A stretch of 25,000 nt of DNA from Anaeromyces robustus (taxonomy: Eukaryota > Neocallimastigomycota > Neocallimastigomycetes > Neocallimastigales > Neocallimastigaceae). The stretch spans positions 1-25,000 of the forward strand of contig MCFG01000524.1 in the NCBI GenBank assembly GCA_002104895.1. Reading direction: 5' to 3'. Under the pieces are notes generated by a model. It was not told the origin of the DNA. It did not search any database and saw only the letters and a list, made by a program, of their open reading frames with translations. Below are positions 19,834-25,000 of this stretch, one piece after another. How positions within the stretch are numbered: position 1 is the first letter of the stretch; the number at the start of each line of letters is the position of its first letter. The translations under genes were made by a program, and so were the position numbers.

Positions 19834-19863
19834 ATGTACCCAAACTTTAATTATTAATTTTTT
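19834..19863 (+). repeat. Array spacer motif, copy upstream of gene 3
   Basis: ATGTACCCAAACTTTAATTA is followed by TTAATTTTTTATTGAAAGGC. It lies about 410 bp beyond the gene 3 TATA box. Confidence 0.8.
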
Positions 19864-20362
19864 ATTGAAAGGCTAAAGTATGCAGAAATTAATAATTCTA
19901 AAAAAAAATTTAATAAATTAAATATTATTATAATTATATATAAAATATGTTTATTATTGAACAACATAAAAAGTAATATTTATATTTTATAATAAATAAT
20001 TTCATCTTATAACAAAACAAAAAAAAAATAAAAACGATAAAGATAATAAATAAAAAATAAAAAGTAAAAAAAGTAAAAAGAAAAAAATAAGAAATGAGGA
20101 TTTATTTTTCTTTTATAAAAATATTTAATTAAATAATATAATTATTTTAACAATTAATTTTTAATTTAATATTATTGACTTTATCTTTCATTAAGATTCT
20201 AATTTTCATCATACACCAAAAAAAAGAGACTATTGTGGAAGAAAAAAAAAATCATTTATTTTGGTATGAATGTATGAGTAAAATTAAATACATTTTAATA
20301 TTAGAAATATAATAAAATTAAAGTTATTTCCTTTTTAATTTTGTTTTAAAAAATTTTAAAGG

Positions 20363-20405
20363 TTAACTTGATAATATAAAAAATAATGCTAAATGCAATT
20401 TAATG
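20363..20405 (+). repeat. Dispersed spacer repeat, copy 3
   Basis: TTAACTTGATAATATAAAAA followed by ATAATGCTAAATGCAATTTAA matches 15207-15255. The extra TTTAATGAAAAT after it matches 8914-8958. Confidence 0.7.
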
Positions 20406-21281
20406 AAAATAAAAAAAAAGAAGAAAAATATACAGACAAAACTAAAATAAATAACTAAATAATACAAATATAAATATGCTAATTTTTATATGATGTATTA
20501 TGGAAAATTTTAATCATTATTAAACAGAAAAGACATAATAAAAATACAACTATCAAATATAATTTAATATAATTTATATATCTATCTATTTATTTATTTA
20601 TTTATTTATTTATATATTTCAAATTTATTTATTTAATTAGAGATTTATTTATTTACTATTCACTATGTAATAATTAATAAAGAAATTATCATTTTATTAT
20701 TATCTATAAATTATAACATATTTTTTTTTAGTTCATATCTATATCAAGATGCTTATCGAATTTTCTTACTTTATAATAAAAAACAACCAAGCAAACATAT
20801 AAAGTTATAAATTTTCTAAATCTTTTGTTCAATAATTTAAATTTATAATAAATAAATAATTAATAATAATAAACTTTATATAATTAATACATATTTCAAG
20901 TATATTTAAAACATTCAATAAAAATAATAATAATAATAATAATAAAAACATTTTTTATTATATCGATTGTATTATTTTACTTTATATTATATTTAATTCT
21001 TTAATTTTTATTTTGAATTTTGTTTTTATTTTTTTTCGTTTTGTTTTATTATTAGTAGTTTTTTTTTTTTTTTATTTTTTATATAATTTTTTCTTTTTGT
21101 TATGTTCTATTTTCATTTTTTGATAATAAAATTATCAATTTTACGTATTTAAAATGTTATTATTTATATCCTATTTTACGTATTTAAAAAAAATATAAAT
21201 AAAGAAAAATAACTATATCTAAATTAAATATTATAATTATTATTAATAGTTTTAATAATTATTAATTATTACATTTTCATA

Positions 21282-21325
<44 letters not shown>

Positions 21326-21407
21326 ATTTATTGAAAAAAGGAAAAATTTTTCATCTTTTTTAATATACATTACTGAATTAGAAATTTTTTATTTTTTTTC
21401 TTAAAAA

Positions 21408-21438
21408 ATGTTAACAAACTTTAATTATTAAATTTTTG
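21408..21438 (+). repeat. Array spacer motif, copy at 21.4 kb
   Basis: ATGTTAACAAACTTTAATTA is followed by TTAAATTTTTG. It precedes AATATCAATACAAAATAAAT and a TTTA run, as after the 14325 copy. Confidence 0.65.
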
Positions 21439-21676
21439 TTTAATTTAAAAGATTAATAAATTTTTTTTATATTGTTCAATAAATAATATTTTTTTTTAAA
21501 AAAAAGACAAAAATGTAAAAAAAAAAAATTTTTAATTTATATAATATATTAAATATTTTTTTAAACTTTTTTTTTTTTGGTATTAAATATTTTAAGAGTG
21601 AAATGGAAATAAAATTTAAAAATATCAATACAAAATAAATATTATGAAAAAAAAAAATAAAAACAAAAAAATATAT

Positions 21677-21727
<51 letters not shown>

Positions 21728-22347
21728 TTGTTATTTATTTATTTATTCAATATATTAACATTAATATTTTATTTTTGGAATTATCTATATTTTATTTAAT
21801 TTTATAATAAATAAACTTCATTTTTTCTTTTCTTTCAATTTCTTAATTTTTTATTTTTATTATTGTTATTTTTTTTTCCTTTTTCATTTTTTTTCCTTTT
21901 TTATTTTTTTATTATTTTTCTTTCTTTTTTCTTTCTTAATTAAATAATATAATAATATTAACGATTAATTATTAATTAATTAATATTACTAATTTTAAAA
22001 TTTTTATAAAAAAGCAAAAAAAAGGAGTTAACTTTAAATTATGTTTAAGTTTCAAATATAAGAATGTCCTTAAAAAATATTCTATTTTATTTTCTATAAT
22101 TAAATTAAATTTTATTGAAACGAAAAAAAAGAAAAAAAAAAATTCTTTTTAATTCAAATGGATAATTATTATTGTTTTGTTTTAATGTCTTGGTAAGCTA
22201 AAATAATTAATATAAATTATTAATAATTAAATTTTTTTTTAATCTAATATATTAATAACATATTTAAATATATTAATTACTTATTTATTATTATACTAGA
22301 AAAGAAATAATTGAAAACAATAATTGAAAATAATAATTGAAAAAATT

Positions 22348-22402
<55 letters not shown>

Positions 22403-22904
22403 TTATTTATTATTTATTTATTTTATTTATTGTTTATTACATTCTGATTTTCTTTTTTATATATATATATATTTTATTAGCAATAATAATTTATTATTAA
22501 TTAAAATTATATTAAAATGTAACATTGTTTTTTTTTTTTAAATTTATCTATTTTAAGTATTAATAGAAGTTTCTTTTCTCATTCTATAATAAAAATAAAA
22601 AAAAAAAATTTTTTTTTTTACAGTCACATTCTATTCAAAATATTTTTATAAATAATGGATTACTAATAATTTCAAAATACTAATTAATTAAATAATTAAT
22701 TAATTATAAAAAAGAATTGAGATATAATTGTAATGTAATTAATTCAATAAACGATAATGTATTTTTTTCTACTTGACTTATAAATTTAAAAAAAAATAAT
22801 AAATAAAAAATTTTATACTATAATTAAAATAAATACACACTTCAATAATAAATAAGTAAAATAAGACAACACAATTAAACATATTTATTTTTATTTTAAA
22901 TATT

Positions 22905-22918
22905 TGATTTTATTTTTA

Positions 22919-22949
<31 letters not shown>

Positions 22950-23192
22950 TTTTATTTTATTTTGCTATTTATTGTTTTTAATTTGTTTTATTTTTTAATT
23001 TTATTTTTAATTTTATTTTTAATTTTATTTTTTAATTTTATTTGCTTTATTTTATTTGTTTTATTTTATTTGTTTTATTTTTATTTGTTTTATTTTATTT
23101 TGTTTGTTTTTATTTTTTATTTTATTTTATTTTATTTGTTTTATTTTATTTTGTTATTTTTATTTTGTTTATTTTTATTTTTTATTTTATTT
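22905..23192. repeat. TTTTA/TTTTG tract downstream of gene 4
   Basis: Runs of TTTTTA then TTTTATTTG units end at TTTTTCATAAATTATTTAAT, the shared cassette boundary. Phenylalanine- and leucine-rich frames across it are repeat artefacts. Confidence 0.85.
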
Positions 23193-23242
23193 TTCATAAA
23201 TTATTTAATAATATTAAATTTTGGCAGCATATTAATTTCATT

Positions 23243-23338
23243 GAAGGTTATTATTTTTTATATATTAATATTTAATAAAATATTAATAAATTTAAGATAA
23301 GTCTATAATTAATAAGTATAAATTTATTAATATCCTTC
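23243..23338 (-). terminator. Conserved 3'-end stem structure of gene 4
   Basis: The outer arms are GAAGGTTATTA (23243-23253) and TAATATCCTTC (23328-23338). Here the pairing extends two further bases (TTGAAGG with CCTTCAA) because a base differs from the other copies. The inner inverted repeat is at 23265-23286, and a minus-strand AATAAA is at 23323-23328. Confidence 0.5.
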
Positions 23339-23396
23339 AACGCCTTCAATTATATTATATGTTACTTTATATATATTATAAAATAACATTTTCTTT

Positions 23397-24083
23397 TTAA
23401 TTTTCTAAATATTCAGTAATGTTGACTTTGTTAACCATACTGTAATATTCAAGAGTTTCCTTACAACTTTCATGATTGTATTGGCTATCACGTCTGACAC
23501 AGTGATTAATGCTAGTGTTATCTTGGACAACACAGTAAATCTTACCATCAATTTTAACACATTCCTTGTCTTTAAGCATTTTAGCATTCTTTGGAGTAGC
23601 TGGTTGAAGACAAACGTATTGGTGAGCAACCTTGTAAGAAAGAATAATACCATCATGACCTTTGCATTCCTTATAGTCAAGAACGTAACTGTCGTAGAAA
23701 ATCTTTTCATGAGTTGGGAATTTTCTAATACGGTATGGTAATTTACCACTACCATCATCTACAAATTCTAAGAACTTGTAAGCACAATCTCTGTAATCAG
23801 TGGCACCACTGTTCTTAGAACAACTTGGAATGTTGTTGAAACCTTCTTCAACACAAACAACAGTATCATCATCATCATTGGTAAAGAAACAAGTTCTGTA
23901 ATCTAATTCTTCCTTCTTTGGATGTTGACGAAGACAAGTATATTCACCATTATCGTTAATGTAGAAGGTAGCTAAACCATCACCTTCACATTCCTTCTTA
24001 ATAGTAGCAATGTTATTAACTGGGTTAGCACTAACAGCAGCTAAAGCTAAAGCGGCAATACTGAAAATAGTCTTGAAATTCAT
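23397..24083 (-). CDS. Secreted 12-cysteine protein with two six-Cys modules, array gene 4
   Basis: This is the longest member at 228 aa and is intronless. The signal peptide and first 54 residues equal gene 3. Cysteines are at 32, 50, 65, 77, 88, 100 | 140, 158, 175, 184, 195 and 207. The gap before the fourth cysteine is one residue longer than in the others because of an acidic insertion (TNDDDDTVVC). The linker motif is PYRIRKFPTHEKIF. Module 2 resembles gene 1 most (ATPKNAKMLKDKEC), although the N-terminus follows gene 3, which points to mosaic ancestry. Sequons occur at N189 (NTS, family-wide) and N221 (NIT, only here). The C-terminal tail extends 21 residues past the last cysteine. Promoter, leader and 3' structure match the array. 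Function is unknown. Confidence 0.9.
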   Translation of the reverse strand: MNFKTIFSIAALALAAVSANPVNNIATIKKECEGDGLATFYINDNGEYTCLRQHPKKEELDYRTCFFTNDDDDTVVCVEEGFNNIPSCSKNSGATDYRDCAYKFLEFVDDGSGKLPYRIRKFPTHEKIFYDSYVLDYKECKGHDGIILSYKVAHQYVCLQPATPKNAKMLKDKECVKIDGKIYCVVQDNTSINHCVRRDSQYNHESCKETLEYYSMVNKVNITEYLEN

Positions 24084-24250
24084 TTTGTTTAATATGCTTT
24101 GTTTTTTATTTATATTATATTAAATTAGTTTTTTAGTTTTGTTTTGTTTTGTTTTGTTTTTTTAAATAATAATAATATTTAAAAATTTATTTTAATATTA
24201 TTAAAATAATTTATATTTTTTAATTTTTAGTTTTTAATATTTTTTATTTT
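24084..24250 (-). promoter_or_regulatory. G-depleted 5' leader of gene 4
   Basis: One G is present on the sense strand, in the start context, and no upstream ATG. Four CAAAA units near 24136-24158 replace the plain poly(A) seen in the other leaders. Confidence 0.55.
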
Positions 24251-24300
24251 AAATTTGTGTGAAGAACAAAAATTGGATGTACTTTCATTTGATATTTATA
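24251..24300 (-). promoter_or_regulatory. Core promoter of gene 4
   Basis: TATAAATA (24293-24300, minus strand) is followed by ATCAAATGAAAGTACATCCA and the TTCTTCACACAAATTT block (24251-24266). The TATA box is 210 bp before the start codon, the same as in gene 2 within one base. Confidence 0.75.
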
Positions 24301-24305
24301 TTATT

Positions 24306-24492
24306 TTTTTTTTTTTTTTGCTCTTTCTAATTCATATAATAAAATTAATTTAATGATTTTATCTATATTAAAAAAAAATTCAATAATAATAATAATATAA
24401 AATATTATATTAATAAAACAATAATAAAACAATATAATATGATAAAATATAATAAAATATTGAATTTTTTTTATTTCTTATTTATTATTTCT

Positions 24493-24528
<36 letters not shown>

Positions 24529-25000
24529 CTGTATATGATAATAATTTATTATATTTAAAATATAAAGTTAATGCAAAATAAAATAATTATATATATAATA
24601 TAGTATAATATAATATATATAATATATTAAATATAAACTTGAATTCATTCTCTATATAAGATTTAATAAAAAAATTTTTTTATATAAAATTTATGCAAAA
24701 ATTAAATATAAAAATTTTTAATATATTTTTTCCAATTATTATTATTTATTATTATTTTTTTTTTTTAAATATTATTTTAAATTTGTACAATTTTATTTTA
24801 TTAATTTATTATTATTAATAAATTTAAAATTTTAATTTTTTTTTTCTTATCAATTATTAAATCTTAAATTTTGATCTTCTAATAAATTTTCTGTATAAAG
24901 TTTTTGTTTCATGTTTTATTAATAAATAAAATTTTTATTATATAATATTATATAATAATTCCATATATATTATAATAAAATATCCATCATCCAACTTTTA
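24306..25000. other. Gene-free AT-rich right end
   Basis: Nothing coding was seen. It contains a 30-base poly(T) at 24495-24524 and TATA-type dinucleotide stretches near 24590-24630. The spacer motif found upstream of genes 2 and 3 is not present in the part visible here. Confidence 0.65.

Larger units (their letters stand above)
19900..22900. other. Gene-free spacer between genes 3 and 4
   Basis: No credible gene was found on either strand. It holds the dispersed repeat at 20363-20405, short TTTA runs near 20588-20612, a 39-base poly(A) at 21285-21323, a spacer motif at 21408, and TTTA runs at 21672-21731 and 22347-22425. The section 20920-21060 weakly resembles the left half of the scar (TTTATTTTGA...TTATTATTAGTAGTTTT), so a second, older gene-loss scar is possible. 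Confidence 0.6.

Noticed and set aside
20920-21060. Possible second gene-loss scar
   Set aside because: Similarity to the left flank of gene 3 is limited to low-complexity T-rich DNA, and no convincing right-flank match is joined to it; noted only as a possibility.

Overview
The window looks like nuclear DNA of a eukaryote with extreme AT bias, most likely an anaerobic gut fungus (Neocallimastigomycota, for example Neocallimastix, Piromyces, Anaeromyces or Orpinomyces). This is inferred, not proven. The reasons are: intergenic DNA made almost only of A and T with long homopolymers and TTTA, ATT and TTTTA/TTTTG repeats; isolated intronless genes of clearly higher GC; coding bias toward AAG, TTC, AAC, GGT, GTT and AGA; an A-rich start context (AAACAAAATG); and short fungal-type signal peptides. 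No bacterial-style operon, Shine-Dalgarno site, rRNA, tRNA or CRISPR array was seen.

Layout. Positions 1-321 hold the broken 3' end of an unidentified protein gene that enters from the left edge. About 322-6200 is gene-free AT-rich DNA with short tandem and inverted repeats. From about 6.2 kb to 24.3 kb lies a tandem array of four paralogous genes, all on the minus strand: 6699-7376, 11624-12298, 18547-19203 and 23397-24083. Successive starts are 4.92, 6.91 and 4.88 kb apart. Each gene sits in the same cassette: T-rich pentanucleotide tract, conserved 3' stem structure, CDS, G-depleted leader, and a near-identical TATA-type promoter. The long gap between genes 2 and 3 contains a gene-less scar (about 15618-16280) whose two halves match the DNA on either side of gene 3. 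This suggests that a fifth array member was deleted, or less likely never inserted. The intergenic DNA is itself a diverged repeat of the array unit, with several recognisable dispersed motifs.

The four proteins (218-228 aa) are predicted to be secreted. Each mature protein is an internal duplication: two six-cysteine modules with nearly the same spacing, joined by a conserved linker. All 12 cysteines are kept in all four copies, while loops between them differ. I do not recognise the family and assign no biochemical function. Identical 188-bp and 98-bp 5' blocks between otherwise divergent copies suggest recent gene conversion.

Outside the array, the most unusual piece is a roughly 98-bp island of about 49% GC at 10334-10431, flanked by inverted repeats. 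It could be a structured RNA or a gene/transposon relic. A more complex stretch at about 17020-17800 may be a decayed insertion. The right end (24306-25000) shows no gene.
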